Numbered from the stretch's first letter, positions 17,025-25,691 are shown. The stretch is 64,000 nucleotides of DNA from Neorhizobium galegae bv. orientalis str. HAMBI 540 (GCF_000731315.1 NZ_HG938354.1:1736001-1800000); one strand, 5' to 3'. A program made the numbers and translations. Notes: generated by a model from the sequence alone, not told the origin.

Positions 17025-18278
17025 ATGCTGAACAGACTTGCGTCCTCGATCTCGTCACTTTTGGACGCGCGTGCCGACGGGCATGCTCTTCCAGCGGGCC
17101 TGTATACCCGGTCAGACGTGTTCGAAGCCGATATGGACGTCTTCTTTCGTCGGCACTGGATCTGTGTCGGACTTGAATGCGACGTGCCCGAGCCCGGCGA
17201 CGCTGCGGTTATCGACATCGGCAAAACCAGCCTCATCCTGCTGCGCGACGATGACGGCGAAATCCGCGTCGTGCACAACGTCTGTCGCCACAGGGGCTCG
17301 CGCCTCCTCAATCCCGGCAAGACGATCGTCTCGAAGCTGGTCTGTCCCTATCACACCTGGACATACGAGCTCAGCGGGGAGCTGAGTTATGCACCCCATA
17401 TGGGCAAGAGCTTCGACAAAGAGTGTCACAGCCTGAAGCCCGTGAACTTCAAGTCGATCAGCGGCCTCATCTATGTTTGCCTTGCCGACAATCCGCCGAA
17501 GGACATTGCTCGGCTCGAGTTGGCGATGACCGAGCGCCTGGCACCCTACGATGTTCCTAACTCCAAAGTCGCATTTGAAACCGATGTGATCGAGCACGGC
17601 AACTGGAAGCTGACGATGGAGAACAATCGTGAGTGTTACCATTGCTCGGCAAACCACCCGGAACTTTGCGTCTCTTTCGTCGATCTGGATTTCGGTTTCG
17701 ATCCCGAGACACTTAGCCCGGAGGACAGGGCGCAGGCCGGAGAGCATCTTGCTCTCTATGAAGAGCGCATCCTTCAATGGACAGCAGACGGCTACCCATC
17801 CGCCGCCATCGAACAACTCGTCGATTGCGAGACCAATTTCAGGACGCAGCGCCTTATCATTTCCGGTGCGGGCGAATCCCAGACCCCGGACGCCACGGCG
17901 GCATCATCCAAACTTTTAGGAACGATGACCCGCAAGGACCTCGGCGATATGCATCTCTGGGGCCATAACAGCTGGAACCACTTCATGGGTGACCATGCCA
18001 TCGTGGCGATAGTCATTCCAATTTCGCCCGACAAGACTCTGGTGCGCACGAAGTGGCTCGTTCACAAGGACGCCGTCGAAGGCGTGCACTACGATCTTGA
18101 GAAGTTGACGAACGTCTGGGTGGCGACCACGGATCAGGACGCAGAACTCGTCGCGCGCTCCCACGCCGGCGTGGAAGACCCTGCCTATGTGCCCGGTCCC
18201 TATTCGCCATTCTCGGAGACGAATCTCGACAAGTTCGCCACCTGGTACATCGATCGGATGCGTGCGCATGGATATTAA
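17025..18278 (+). CDS. Rieske non-haem iron betaine demethylase (GbcA/Stc2-like)
   Basis: A 417-residue ring-hydroxylating-type oxygenase alpha subunit. The Rieske cluster ligands are C87-x-H89 and C107-x2-H110. The mononuclear iron site follows in NRECYHCSANHPEL (H206, H211). In this family GbcA removes a methyl group from glycine betaine and Stc2 removes one from stachydrine (proline betaine), releasing formaldehyde. The ATG at 17025 has GAGG 9 bp upstream. The stop overlaps the start of the cognate reductase by 11 bp, so the two are co-translated. Nearby StcD-like, ProC-like and ProXWV genes support a quaternary-amine substrate; which betaine is not determined by sequence alone. Confidence 0.85.
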   Translation: MLNRLASSISSLLDARADGHALPAGLYTRSDVFEADMDVFFRRHWICVGLECDVPEPGDAAVIDIGKTSLILLRDDDGEIRVVHNVCRHRGSRLLNPGKTIVSKLVCPYHTWTYELSGELSYAPHMGKSFDKECHSLKPVNFKSISGLIYVCLADNPPKDIARLELAMTERLAPYDVPNSKVAFETDVIEHGNWKLTMENNRECYHCSANHPELCVSFVDLDFGFDPETLSPEDRAQAGEHLALYEERILQWTADGYPSAAIEQLVDCETNFRTQRLIISGAGESQTPDATAASSKLLGTMTRKDLGDMHLWGHNSWNHFMGDHAIVAIVIPISPDKTLVRTKWLVHKDAVEGVHYDLEKLTNVWVATTDQDAELVARSHAGVEDPAYVPGPYSPFSETNLDKFATWYIDRMRAHGY

Positions 18279-19353
18279 GAGCGCTTTCGCATCTGTCGAT
18301 CAGATCGAGAAAACTGAATTCTGGAACCGGGATTTGGACGAGGATCTGGTTTGCATCGACGTCCACCAGGAAACGCACGATGTTAAAACATTCACGTTCG
18401 CGTCTTCCCTTGGGAAAAGGTTCGCCTTCAAGGCCGGGCAGTATTTCCTGTTCGATCTCGAAATTGGCGCAGAGCCCGAAAGTCGCTGCTACAGCATATC
18501 CTCCTCGCCGCAGCGTACCAACGCGTTTTCAGTCACCGTGAAACGTGTGCCAGGGGGTAAGATTTCCAACTGGTTTCATGACAACGTCACAGCTGGCTCA
18601 ACGATGAAGGGCAATGGACCGCTCGGACATTTCATCCGGTCCAATGCCAAGAAACTGCTGCTTCTGTCTGGTGGATCGGGGATCACGCCAGTCATGTCGA
18701 TGATACGCGAACTGGCGGATACCTTTGAACCCATCGACGTCGTGTTCATGCATGCGGCGCGAAGCCCCAAAGACTTGATCTTTCGGGAGGAACTCGCCTG
18801 TCTGGCGAATAAAGGAAAGCAGCTCCGCCTGCATTTCCTACCTGAGATCACCGCCGGCGAAGCCCATTGGCCTGGCCTTACCGGGCGCATCTCGGCAGAC
18901 TACATGAAGCTGGCCGTGCCTGACATTGCAGAGCGTGTCGTCATGTGCTGCGGCCCAGCGCCATTCATGGCTGCTGCCCGCGGGATTGCCGCAGAGCTCG
19001 GCGTTCCGTCGTCCAATTACATCGAGGAGAGCTTCGACGCTGCCGTCATCGACGACATCGACCTTCCGGTTGTCCAGGAAGCCGCCACGAGAATGTTCAC
19101 GGTGGAGTTCGCCAAGCAAGTTCGTAAGATCGATGTCTCAGGCGAGCAGACCATCTTGTCCTGCGCGAAAAAAGCTGGCGTGAAACTGCCCTCTTCATGT
19201 TCCAACGGAGTGTGTGGCACCTGCAAATCAAAACTGGTGACCGGATCCGTCGACATGAACCACAATGGCGGGATCCGCCAGCGGGAGATCGATGCCGGGT
19301 TATTCCTGCCCTGCTGTTCGAAGCCACTCAGTGACCTCGTGGTCGACCGATAG
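18268..19353 (+). CDS. Ferredoxin-NAD reductase partner of the Rieske demethylase (GbcB-like)
   Basis: A 361-residue electron-transfer protein with three parts: an FAD domain (RCYSISSSPQR), an NAD(P)H domain (LLLLSGGSGITPVMSM and CCGPAPFMAA), and a C-terminal plant-type [2Fe-2S] ferredoxin with CSNGVCGTC and a later CC. It passes electrons from NAD(P)H to the Rieske oxygenase encoded immediately upstream. The ATG lies inside the last codons of the upstream gene. The arrangement matches GbcAB and the stachydrine demethylase pair in rhizobia. Confidence 0.88.
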   Translation: MDIKSAFASVDQIEKTEFWNRDLDEDLVCIDVHQETHDVKTFTFASSLGKRFAFKAGQYFLFDLEIGAEPESRCYSISSSPQRTNAFSVTVKRVPGGKISNWFHDNVTAGSTMKGNGPLGHFIRSNAKKLLLLSGGSGITPVMSMIRELADTFEPIDVVFMHAARSPKDLIFREELACLANKGKQLRLHFLPEITAGEAHWPGLTGRISADYMKLAVPDIAERVVMCCGPAPFMAAARGIAAELGVPSSNYIEESFDAAVIDDIDLPVVQEAATRMFTVEFAKQVRKIDVSGEQTILSCAKKAGVKLPSSCSNGVCGTCKSKLVTGSVDMNHNGGIRQREIDAGLFLPCCSKPLSDLVVDR

Positions 19354-19403
19354 GGCTTTAAACAATAGCGGGGATGACCGAAGAAACTATCGATCACCTT
19401 ACA

Positions 19404-20009
19404 TCAATGTTTCCGCTGGTCGGGCAAAAGTGCCCAGAATGCGAAGAGAGGCTCCTCGCCCGAGCGCATCGCGTGCCGGATTCCAGGTGGATTGTAGAAG
19501 GAGCCACCCATGCCGGGCGTGAACCAACCGGAATCGCCCTGCATGAATTCGCCATCCGAGAGGACAAGATAGATTTCCTCCGGTGCATGATCGTGGTCCG
19601 GATACCGCACGTTCGGCGCCATCAGGGTCGCGCCAAGCCACACGTCCGAACGGTCCTCCAGGCCGCCCGGCCCGACAATCATGGTATTGGCGTGGCTCAT
19701 CGGGAAATTTGCACTGGCCGAATTGTCATAGGTCGAGCGACCGTTCCATTCGAGCTGCGCCTCCAACGCTGCGAAGCGCCGGAGCAAGATGTTCAACGAG
19801 GGTTGCTCCGCCTTTGCAGCCAAGACACCCTCCAAATACAGGCCGCAAACCGGAAGCCGCTTTGCGATATTCACCCGCTGCGGCAGCGATGTTTGCAGGT
19901 GCGCAAATATCTGCGTCAGTGACTGCCGGCCCCGTGAATCCTCGGCAAGCTGATCGAACGCGACGAACGCGGCATTCAGAAAATCCTGCAAGGCTTCGCT
20001 GCGAGCCAT
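19404..20009 (-). CDS. Cupin protein of the DMSP-lyase-like family (DddQ/DddL-like fold)
   Basis: A 201-residue single-cupin protein. The cupin metal motif is RYPDHDHAPEEIYLVLSDG (H139, H141, E145, Y147) and the second motif is NPPGIRHAMRSGEEPLFAFW (H179). The layout of metal ligands, the long helical N-terminus and the FWALL end match the dimethylsulfoniopropionate (DMSP) lyase superfamily. The start codon lies 4 bp after the StcD-like stop, so it forms one operon with that flavoprotein. DMSP lyase activity cannot be assumed: many family members act poorly on DMSP, and the neighbours suggest a betaine of nitrogen rather than sulfur. The real substrate is unknown. Confidence 0.72.
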   Translation of the reverse strand: MARSEALQDFLNAAFVAFDQLAEDSRGRQSLTQIFAHLQTSLPQRVNIAKRLPVCGLYLEGVLAAKAEQPSLNILLRRFAALEAQLEWNGRSTYDNSASANFPMSHANTMIVGPGGLEDRSDVWLGATLMAPNVRYPDHDHAPEEIYLVLSDGEFMQGDSGWFTPGMGGSFYNPPGIRHAMRSGEEPLFAFWALLPDQRKH

Positions 20010-20012
20010 GGT

Positions 20013-22049
20013 TCAAATATCCTTGGCAAGCCGCAATGCGTCATAGATCGCTGCATGCGTGTTGCGAGCAGCGACCGCGTCGCCAATCCGAAAGAGCTGA
20101 TAGGTGCCAGCGGGATTGCGCTCGGTCGTTTGCGGCGCGCCGGAAATTAGCTGGTCGTAGGAAACTTCACCGAGGTTCTTCGAGCCGGGCTTCATCTCGA
20201 AATAAAGGTCGTCCAATGGGATCGTACCGTGATTGATGACGATCTGGTCGATGGTCCGTTGCTTTTCAACGCCGCCGTAGTCGCTGCCGACATGGGCAAT
20301 GATCTGGTTGCCGCTCTTTTCGGCCGATTGCAGCCGGTAGGTAACGGTGAAGGTGACGTCGAGTTTCTGCAGCGAGCGCATGTAGGGAACAAGGTTCATC
20401 GCCATGACCTCCGGCGCGAAGGAGCGGTCGGGCGTCATGATCTCGACCCTGGCCCCTGTCTTGGCGATGAATTCCGCGGCCTGCAAGCCGGCATGGTCGC
20501 CCGCGTCGTCGAAGATCAGCACATTGCTGCCCGGCTTGACGTCGCCCGAAATGATATCCCAGGAGGAAACGACAAGCTCATTTCCCTTCGACAGAACCTC
20601 GGTATGCGGTAGTCCACCTGTCGCGATGATAACCACATCGGGCTCTTCCGCCGCGATCACATCGGCATCCGCCCAGTTGTTGAAATGGAACGTGACACCA
20701 AGCTTCTCGCATTGGCTCATCCGCCAGTCGATGATGCTGATCATCTCACGGCGGCGTTCGCTCTGCGCGGTGAGGCGGATCTGCCCGCCGGGATTGTTGG
20801 CCGCCTCGAAGACCACGACCGCATGACCCCGCTCGGCGGCCACGCGCGCCGCTTCGAGGCCAGCCGGCCCGGCTCCGACAATGACCACCCTCTTGCGGGT
20901 GTCGGCTTTTGCAATGGTATGCGGCATGGTCTGTTCGCGACCGGTTGCGGCATTGTGGATGCAAAAAGCCATCCCGCCCTGGTAGATGCGGTCGAGACAG
21001 TAATTCGCGCCGACGCAAGGGCGTATGTCCTCCTCGCGCTTTTCGATAATCTTGCGAACGATGTGCGGATCCGTCATGTGGGCGCGCGTCATTCCGACCA
21101 TGTCCACTTTGCCCGCGGCAATGGCGTGCCGTGCCGTCGCGACATCCGGGATTTTTGCCGCATGAAAGGTCGGAAATTGGGTTGCGGCGCGGATTTCACC
21201 GGCAAAATCGAGATGTGGCGAGTTCGCCATGCCCTGGATCGGAATGACGTCCGTCAGGCCGGCATCCGTGTCGATGTGACCTCGGATCACGTTCAGATAG
21301 TCGATCAGACCGCTGTCGCGCAGCCGTCGCGAGATCTCGATACCGTCAGCTTTTCCAGTACCTCCGGGGAGACATTCGTCGGCCGTGTAGCGAACGCCGA
21401 GGATGAAATCGTCTCCGACGCGCTCGCGCATCGCCTTGAAGACGTCGAAACAGAACCGCATGCGATTTTCGAGCGAGCCCCCATATGGCCCGTCCAGTTC
21501 ATTGGTGAGCGGCGAATTGAACTGATCGATCAGGTGACCGTAAGCCTCCAGCTCGACTCCGTCCATGCCGCCCGCCTTCATACGCTCGGCTGCGTCCGCG
21601 AAGTCTCTGATGATGCGCTCGATGTCCCAATCCTCCATCTTCTTCGGGAAGGATCGGTGCGACGCTTCACGATGATGGGACGGCGCGACCACCGGCAGCC
21701 AATCGCCCTTGTCCCAACGGGTGCGCCGGCCGAGATGGGTCAGCTGGATCATGATAGCCGCGCCTTCTTCGTGCACGGCATCGGTCATTTCCCGGATCCA
21801 GGGAACGATCTCGTCCTTATAGGCGAGCAGGTTATTAAAGACCGGTGGACTGTCTTTCGACACCGCTGCCGATCCCGCCGTCATTGTCAGCGCAACGCCC
21901 CCTTTCGCCCGCTCCACGGTATAGGCTCGGTAACGTTCCTTCGGCATGCCGTCCTCAGGATAGGCGGGCTCATGCGATGTAACGATGATACGGTTGCGTA
22001 GGGTCAGATGCTTCAGTGTGTAGGGCTGAAGGAGGGGATCGTTCGACAT
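20013..22049 (-). CDS. stcD: N-methylproline/dimethylglycine demethylase-type flavoprotein (StcD/DgcA-like)
   Basis: A 678-residue Old Yellow Enzyme-type oxidoreductase with an FMN TIM-barrel (residues 1-335), an iron-sulfur segment (C345, C351, C363) and a C-terminal dinucleotide domain starting VVIVGAGPAGLEAARVA near 388. The architecture matches trimethylamine dehydrogenase relatives; StcD and DgcA act in demethylation of N-methylproline and dimethylglycine. It would carry out the step after the Rieske enzyme. The iron-sulfur motif reads CVGANYC, without the second cysteine seen in the classic CxxCxxxC form. It is divergent from the TetR gene. StcD is favoured over DgcA because a ProC-like gene is present, but this is not decisive. 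Confidence 0.72.
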   Translation of the reverse strand: MSNDPLLQPYTLKHLTLRNRIIVTSHEPAYPEDGMPKERYRAYTVERAKGGVALTMTAGSAAVSKDSPPVFNNLLAYKDEIVPWIREMTDAVHEEGAAIMIQLTHLGRRTRWDKGDWLPVVAPSHHREASHRSFPKKMEDWDIERIIRDFADAAERMKAGGMDGVELEAYGHLIDQFNSPLTNELDGPYGGSLENRMRFCFDVFKAMRERVGDDFILGVRYTADECLPGGTGKADGIEISRRLRDSGLIDYLNVIRGHIDTDAGLTDVIPIQGMANSPHLDFAGEIRAATQFPTFHAAKIPDVATARHAIAAGKVDMVGMTRAHMTDPHIVRKIIEKREEDIRPCVGANYCLDRIYQGGMAFCIHNAATGREQTMPHTIAKADTRKRVVIVGAGPAGLEAARVAAERGHAVVVFEAANNPGGQIRLTAQSERRREMISIIDWRMSQCEKLGVTFHFNNWADADVIAAEEPDVVIIATGGLPHTEVLSKGNELVVSSWDIISGDVKPGSNVLIFDDAGDHAGLQAAEFIAKTGARVEIMTPDRSFAPEVMAMNLVPYMRSLQKLDVTFTVTYRLQSAEKSGNQIIAHVGSDYGGVEKQRTIDQIVINHGTIPLDDLYFEMKPGSKNLGEVSYDQLISGAPQTTERNPAGTYQLFRIGDAVAARNTHAAIYDALRLAKDI

Positions 22050-22092
22050 GCGACGGGCTCCGGTTTATGGCCTTTGCGCATAAGGCTAAACA

Positions 22093-22112
22093 GGAATGTA
22101 CAGCTGTGTCAA
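22093..22112 (-). promoter_or_regulatory. Promoter/operator of the stcD-cupin operon
   Basis: Read on the minus strand the element is TTGACA-N4-TGTACATTCC. TTGACA is a perfect -35 box; 17 bp later TTAGCC could serve as a weak -10. The TGTACATT motif sits in the promoter spacer, where a repressor would block RNA polymerase. The same arrangement occurs in the opposite direction at 22139-22158. Confidence 0.55.
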
Positions 22113-22138
22113 TATTGAAAACATCGGCGTACCTGTAG

Positions 22139-22158
22139 TTGACATTGATGTACATTTC
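22139..22158 (+). promoter_or_regulatory. Promoter/operator of the TetR-proC operon
   Basis: The element TTGACA-N4-TGTACATTTC mirrors the one at 22093-22112. ATGTACAT is itself an 8-bp palindrome. It lies 38 bp before the TetR start. The matched pair in a divergent gap next to a TetR gene suggests both promoters are repressed by this TetR protein. Confidence 0.55.
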
Positions 22159-22195
22159 ACTTGAAGTGCGGTTATGAATTTGTTAGGAAGTGCCT

Positions 22196-22825
22196 ATGGA
22201 ACAGGCGGTAAGTGACAGCGGCTGGCGTGGTTCTCAGGAGGGTTGGCTTGAAGCCGCCTATGAAGCGCTGCTTGAATCCGGCGTAGATTCAGTGAAGATC
22301 TTGCCGCTTGCCAAGAAACTGGGCCTATCGCGGACAAGCTTCTATTGGTTCTTCAAGGATCGGGAAGAACTGCTGAGCGCGCTCATATTGCGCTGGAGGG
22401 ACAAGAACACAGGCAACCTCGTAAAGCAGTCCGAGGCATATGCGGAATCTCTTGCGGAAGCGATGCTGAACGTCTTCGATTGCTGGCTCAACAAAGATCT
22501 CTTCGACTCCCAATTCGAGTTTGCAATTCGCAGTTGGGCACTGCAATCTCCGGAAATTCAGGTTGAAGTGCAGCAGGCTGATCTAGCCCGAATAGACGCT
22601 TTGAGCCGTATGTTCGTGCGGTTCGGCTTTGACGAAGGGCCTGCGGACGTTCGCGCGAGAACAACTTATTTGGTCCAGATCGGCTACATCTCCATGCAGT
22701 CCACCGAGGATATCGGACTGCGTATGAAGCGCATTCCCGAATACATCGCAATCTACACCGGTCAGATCCCGCAACAGCGAGAACTCGATCGCTTCTACGC
22801 GCGGCACGGCTATAAACAAGGGTGA
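22196..22825 (+). CDS. TetR/AcrR-family regulator of the betaine locus
   Basis: A 209-residue regulator with an N-terminal helix-turn-helix (VKILPLAKKLGLSRTSFYWFFKDREELL, residues about 34-60) and a C-terminal all-helical ligand domain. The ATG at 22196 has AGGA 8 bp upstream; a GTG at 22190 is a less likely start. It is divergent from the StcD-like gene, and twin operator-like motifs lie between them. It is followed after 7 bp by the ProC-like gene. It probably represses both directions until the betaine or a demethylated product binds. Confidence 0.88.
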   Translation: MEQAVSDSGWRGSQEGWLEAAYEALLESGVDSVKILPLAKKLGLSRTSFYWFFKDREELLSALILRWRDKNTGNLVKQSEAYAESLAEAMLNVFDCWLNKDLFDSQFEFAIRSWALQSPEIQVEVQQADLARIDALSRMFVRFGFDEGPADVRARTTYLVQIGYISMQSTEDIGLRMKRIPEYIAIYTGQIPQQRELDRFYARHGYKQG

Positions 22826-22832
22826 GAGCAAG

Positions 22833-23642
22833 GTGGAAGCTGGCAGGGGCTGGAGAATTGGCGTGATCGGCGGCAACGGCTGGCTGGGCAGCGCCCTTGC
22901 TGGCGCGGTGCTGGACGCCGGCTTCGTGAAGCCCCAGGACCTGTCGCTCTCTTATCGCAGCAAGCTGCCGGATCGTTTCGGCGAGGCTTTCTGGACATTG
23001 GACAATCAGGCCCTCGCCGACCGCTCGGATGTCGTCATTCTCTGCGTCCGCCCCGCTGACTGGCGTGACCTTAACGTCGATGTGAAAGGCAAGCTGCTGA
23101 TTTCCGTCATGGCAGGCGTTCCGTTGGACTCGCTGAGCGACCATCATCAGACCGCCTGTGTCGTTCGTTCGTTGCCGAATGCAGCGGTCGAGATCCGCCG
23201 ATCCTACACGCCGTGGATCGCGACCCCTAAGGTCAGTGAAGAAGAACGCACATTTGTCCGAGCCCTGTTCGAGACCTGCGGTGTTCAGGATGAAGTGCGC
23301 AGCGAAACCGATATGGACTATTTCACCGGCCTGTCCGGATCCGGCCCCGCCTTTCCGGCGCTTCTTGCCGACGCAATGATGCGAGATGCCCTCTCCCGGG
23401 GCATCCCCGTCGCGATGGCCCGGCGTGCCGTTAACACGCTTATCATCGGCGCGGGGCGTCTCATGGAAATGCATGAGACCTGTCCCACCGAAATCGTGCA
23501 GACCTTCCTCGATTACCGTGGCACCACGGCAGTCGCGATCGAGACAATGCGTGCTGCGGGTTTCGAAACAGCGATTGCTTGCGGACTGACGGCGGCATTC
23601 GAGAAATCGGTGAGTTTGGGAGACGCTTCCAAGCATTTGTGA
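22833..23642 (+). CDS. Pyrroline-5-carboxylate reductase-like protein (ProC family)
   Basis: A 269-residue protein of ProC length. The N-terminus has a Rossmann motif (GVIGGNGWLGSALAGAVL) and the C-terminal dimer domain has the family signature with DYFTGLSGSGPAF. ProC reduces pyrroline-5-carboxylate to proline with NAD(P)H. The GTG start lies 7 bp after the TetR stop. Placed in a betaine-demethylation locus it is more likely a dedicated catabolic or salvage imine reductase than the housekeeping proline enzyme; the substrate could be a cyclic imine formed from the demethylated betaine. This is inference. Confidence 0.8.
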   Translation: MEAGRGWRIGVIGGNGWLGSALAGAVLDAGFVKPQDLSLSYRSKLPDRFGEAFWTLDNQALADRSDVVILCVRPADWRDLNVDVKGKLLISVMAGVPLDSLSDHHQTACVVRSLPNAAVEIRRSYTPWIATPKVSEEERTFVRALFETCGVQDEVRSETDMDYFTGLSGSGPAFPALLADAMMRDALSRGIPVAMARRAVNTLIIGAGRLMEMHETCPTEIVQTFLDYRGTTAVAIETMRAAGFETAIACGLTAAFEKSVSLGDASKHL

Positions 23643-23702
23643 ATCGGGCATCCGCGGCGCCCCGCATTCCACGTCAAGCCGCTAAAAAAAGGGAACGGTA
23701 CT

Positions 23703-24704
23703 ATGAATAAGCTTTTGGCTTCGGGTTGCGTGCTAGTCGGAGTGTTCGCCGGCGCATCGGCGGCAAGTGCTGCCGGGTGCGGCCGCGTCACGATCGCGAG
23801 CATGAATTGGCAAAGCGCGGAGGTCATCTCCAATCTGGATAAGTTCATTTTAAACGAAGGTTACGGCTGCCAGGCGGAGATCACGGTTGGAGACACCGTG
23901 CCAACCATCACCTCCATGGCGGAAAAGGGCCAGCCTGATATCGCTCCGGAGGCCTGGATCGACCTGCTTCCCGACGTGGTCGCGAAAGGCACGCAGGAAG
24001 GTCGGATCGTAAAGGTTGGGTCTCCGCTGCCGGACGGTGGCAATCAGGGCTGGTGGATCCCGAAATATGTCTCGGACGCACATCCGGACATCAAGACCAT
24101 TCCGGATTTGCTGAAGCATCCCGAACTCTTCCCGGGTGAGGAAGACCCAAGCAAAGGCGCAATCCTCAACGGTCCTCAGGGGTGGGGTGGCACCGTCGTG
24201 ACAACCCAGCTGTTCAAGGCGTTCGGCGGGGAAAAGGCTAAGTTCACGCTGATCGACACCGGATCGGCAGCCGGTTTGGACGGCGCTATCGCAAAGGCAT
24301 ATGAGCGGAAGAAGAGTTTTGCCACTTACTACTGGGCGCCGACGGCACTCCTCGGCAAATACCCGATGGTGAAACTTGAGGCAGGCGTTAAAAACGACCC
24401 GGCTGAATGGAAGCGTTGCAACACAGTTGCCGATTGCCCGGATCCGAAGCCGAATTCTTGGCCGATCGATACGATCGTCACCCTGGTCGCCAAGCCCTTT
24501 TCGGAAAAAGCAGGACCCGAGGTGATGACCTATCTCGAAAAACGGTCCTGGAGCAACCAGACCATTGGCAAACTAATGGCATGGATGACGGACAATCAGG
24601 CAAGCGGTGAGGATGGCGCCAAGCATTTTCTGAAGGAAAATAAGGACATCTGGACCAAGTGGGTTTCAACGGACGCCGCCAAGAAGATCGAGGCAGCGCT
24701 CTAA
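23703..24704 (+). CDS. Glycine betaine/proline betaine-type binding protein (ProX/OpuAC family)
   Basis: A 333-residue periplasmic binding protein with a signal peptide ending near ASA at residue 23. Two cysteines near the mature N-terminus (AGCGR and GYGCQ) could form a disulfide. Aromatic stretches NQGWWIPKYV and TYYWAPTALLG supply the Trp/Tyr cage that binds quaternary ammonium groups in this family. It has GGGAACGG upstream of the ATG. It feeds the permease and ATPase encoded next, after a strong hairpin. Confidence 0.9.
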   Translation: MNKLLASGCVLVGVFAGASAASAAGCGRVTIASMNWQSAEVISNLDKFILNEGYGCQAEITVGDTVPTITSMAEKGQPDIAPEAWIDLLPDVVAKGTQEGRIVKVGSPLPDGGNQGWWIPKYVSDAHPDIKTIPDLLKHPELFPGEEDPSKGAILNGPQGWGGTVVTTQLFKAFGGEKAKFTLIDTGSAAGLDGAIAKAYERKKSFATYYWAPTALLGKYPMVKLEAGVKNDPAEWKRCNTVADCPDPKPNSWPIDTIVTLVAKPFSEKAGPEVMTYLEKRSWSNQTIGKLMAWMTDNQASGEDGAKHFLKENKDIWTKWVSTDAAKKIEAAL

Positions 24705-24713
24705 TAGGCCCTT

Positions 24714-24740
24714 GGGGCGATGTGCCAAACACATCGCCCC
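24714..24740 (+). promoter_or_regulatory. Intergenic hairpin after the betaine-binding-protein gene
   Basis: A perfect 11-bp stem GGGGCGATGTG with a 5-nt loop starts 9 bp after the binding-protein stop and lies before the permease gene. It is followed by TTCC rather than a T-run, so it is more likely an mRNA stabiliser or partial terminator than a full terminator. Confidence 0.6.
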
Positions 24741-24803
24741 TTCCGCTTGCCGTCAAAAGAAGAAAAAGACCTCACACGGCTCTTTCCAGAGAAAGGGAAC
24801 CGA

Positions 24804-25691
24804 ATGGAATGGTTTTATAAATTTCCACATATGGATGACGACGCACTTCGCAACTTGAAGAAAGCGATCGACGAGGGATTTCGGGCTTTCACCCGCGCCT
24901 ATGGCGATACGATCGAAAGCATGTTTTCGCCTCTGCAGAGCTTTCTGCTGGCGGCCGATCGCTTTATGACGCAGACCCCGTGGCCGATCATCACGGCGAT
25001 CATCCTCATTATTGCGTGGTTTGCGAGCCGAAGTGTCAAAATCGTGCTGAGCTGTCTGATCACGCTCCTGCTGATCGGTTATTTCGACATGTGGACCGAC
25101 ACGATGCGTACGGTCGCGATGATCTTTGTCTGCACCGTCCTGTCGATTGCCGTCGGTCTGCCGATAGGCATCCTCATGGCGCGCTCGAATGGCGTCAAGC
25201 GAGTCGTCAACCCGATCCTCGACGTGATGCAGACCATGCCGAGTTTCGTTTATCTCATTCCGGTCGTCATGCTGCTGGGCATCGGCCGCGTCCCGGGGCT
25301 CATCGCCGTGGTGATCTACGCCATACCGCCAATGATCCGGCTGACCGATCTCGGTATCCGCCTCGTCGACAAGGATGTTCTGGAGGCTGCCGACGCCTTC
25401 GGCACCTCGGAGACCCAGAAGCTTTTCAAGGTGCAACTGCCGCTTGCCCTGCCTACGATCATGGCGGGGATCAACCAGACGATCATGATGGCACTGGCGA
25501 TGGTGGTGGTCGCCTCGATGATCGGCGTCCAGGGGCTTGGCCAGCCGGTGCTGAAGGCAATCGCCAACCAGTATTTTACCCTCGGCGTGTTCAACGGCCT
25601 CGCAATCGTTGGAATCGCCATAATCTTCGATCGGGTCAGCCAAGCCTATGGCAAGCGGCTCCAGAAGCATCGGGAGATCGTTCATGGCTGA
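24804..25691 (+). CDS. Betaine ABC permease, ProW type
   Basis: A 295-residue permease. An N-terminal soluble stretch of about 60 residues precedes six or seven helices; the BPD domain includes DVMQTMPSFVYLIPVVMLLGIG and the EAA-like loop EAADAFGTSETQKLFKVQLP. These are hallmarks of ProW/OpuAB. The ATG at 24804 has AAAGGGAA upstream. The gene overlaps the ATPase start by 8 bp. It should import the betaine consumed by the demethylases encoded next to it. Confidence 0.9.
   Translation: MEWFYKFPHMDDDALRNLKKAIDEGFRAFTRAYGDTIESMFSPLQSFLLAADRFMTQTPWPIITAIILIIAWFASRSVKIVLSCLITLLLIGYFDMWTDTMRTVAMIFVCTVLSIAVGLPIGILMARSNGVKRVVNPILDVMQTMPSFVYLIPVVMLLGIGRVPGLIAVVIYAIPPMIRLTDLGIRLVDKDVLEAADAFGTSETQKLFKVQLPLALPTIMAGINQTIMMALAMVVVASMIGVQGLGQPVLKAIANQYFTLGVFNGLAIVGIAIIFDRVSQAYGKRLQKHREIVHG

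Noticed and set aside
22190..22195. GTG start two codons upstream for the TetR gene
   Set aside because: The AGGA ribosome site is correctly spaced for the ATG at 22196 and overlaps the GTG.
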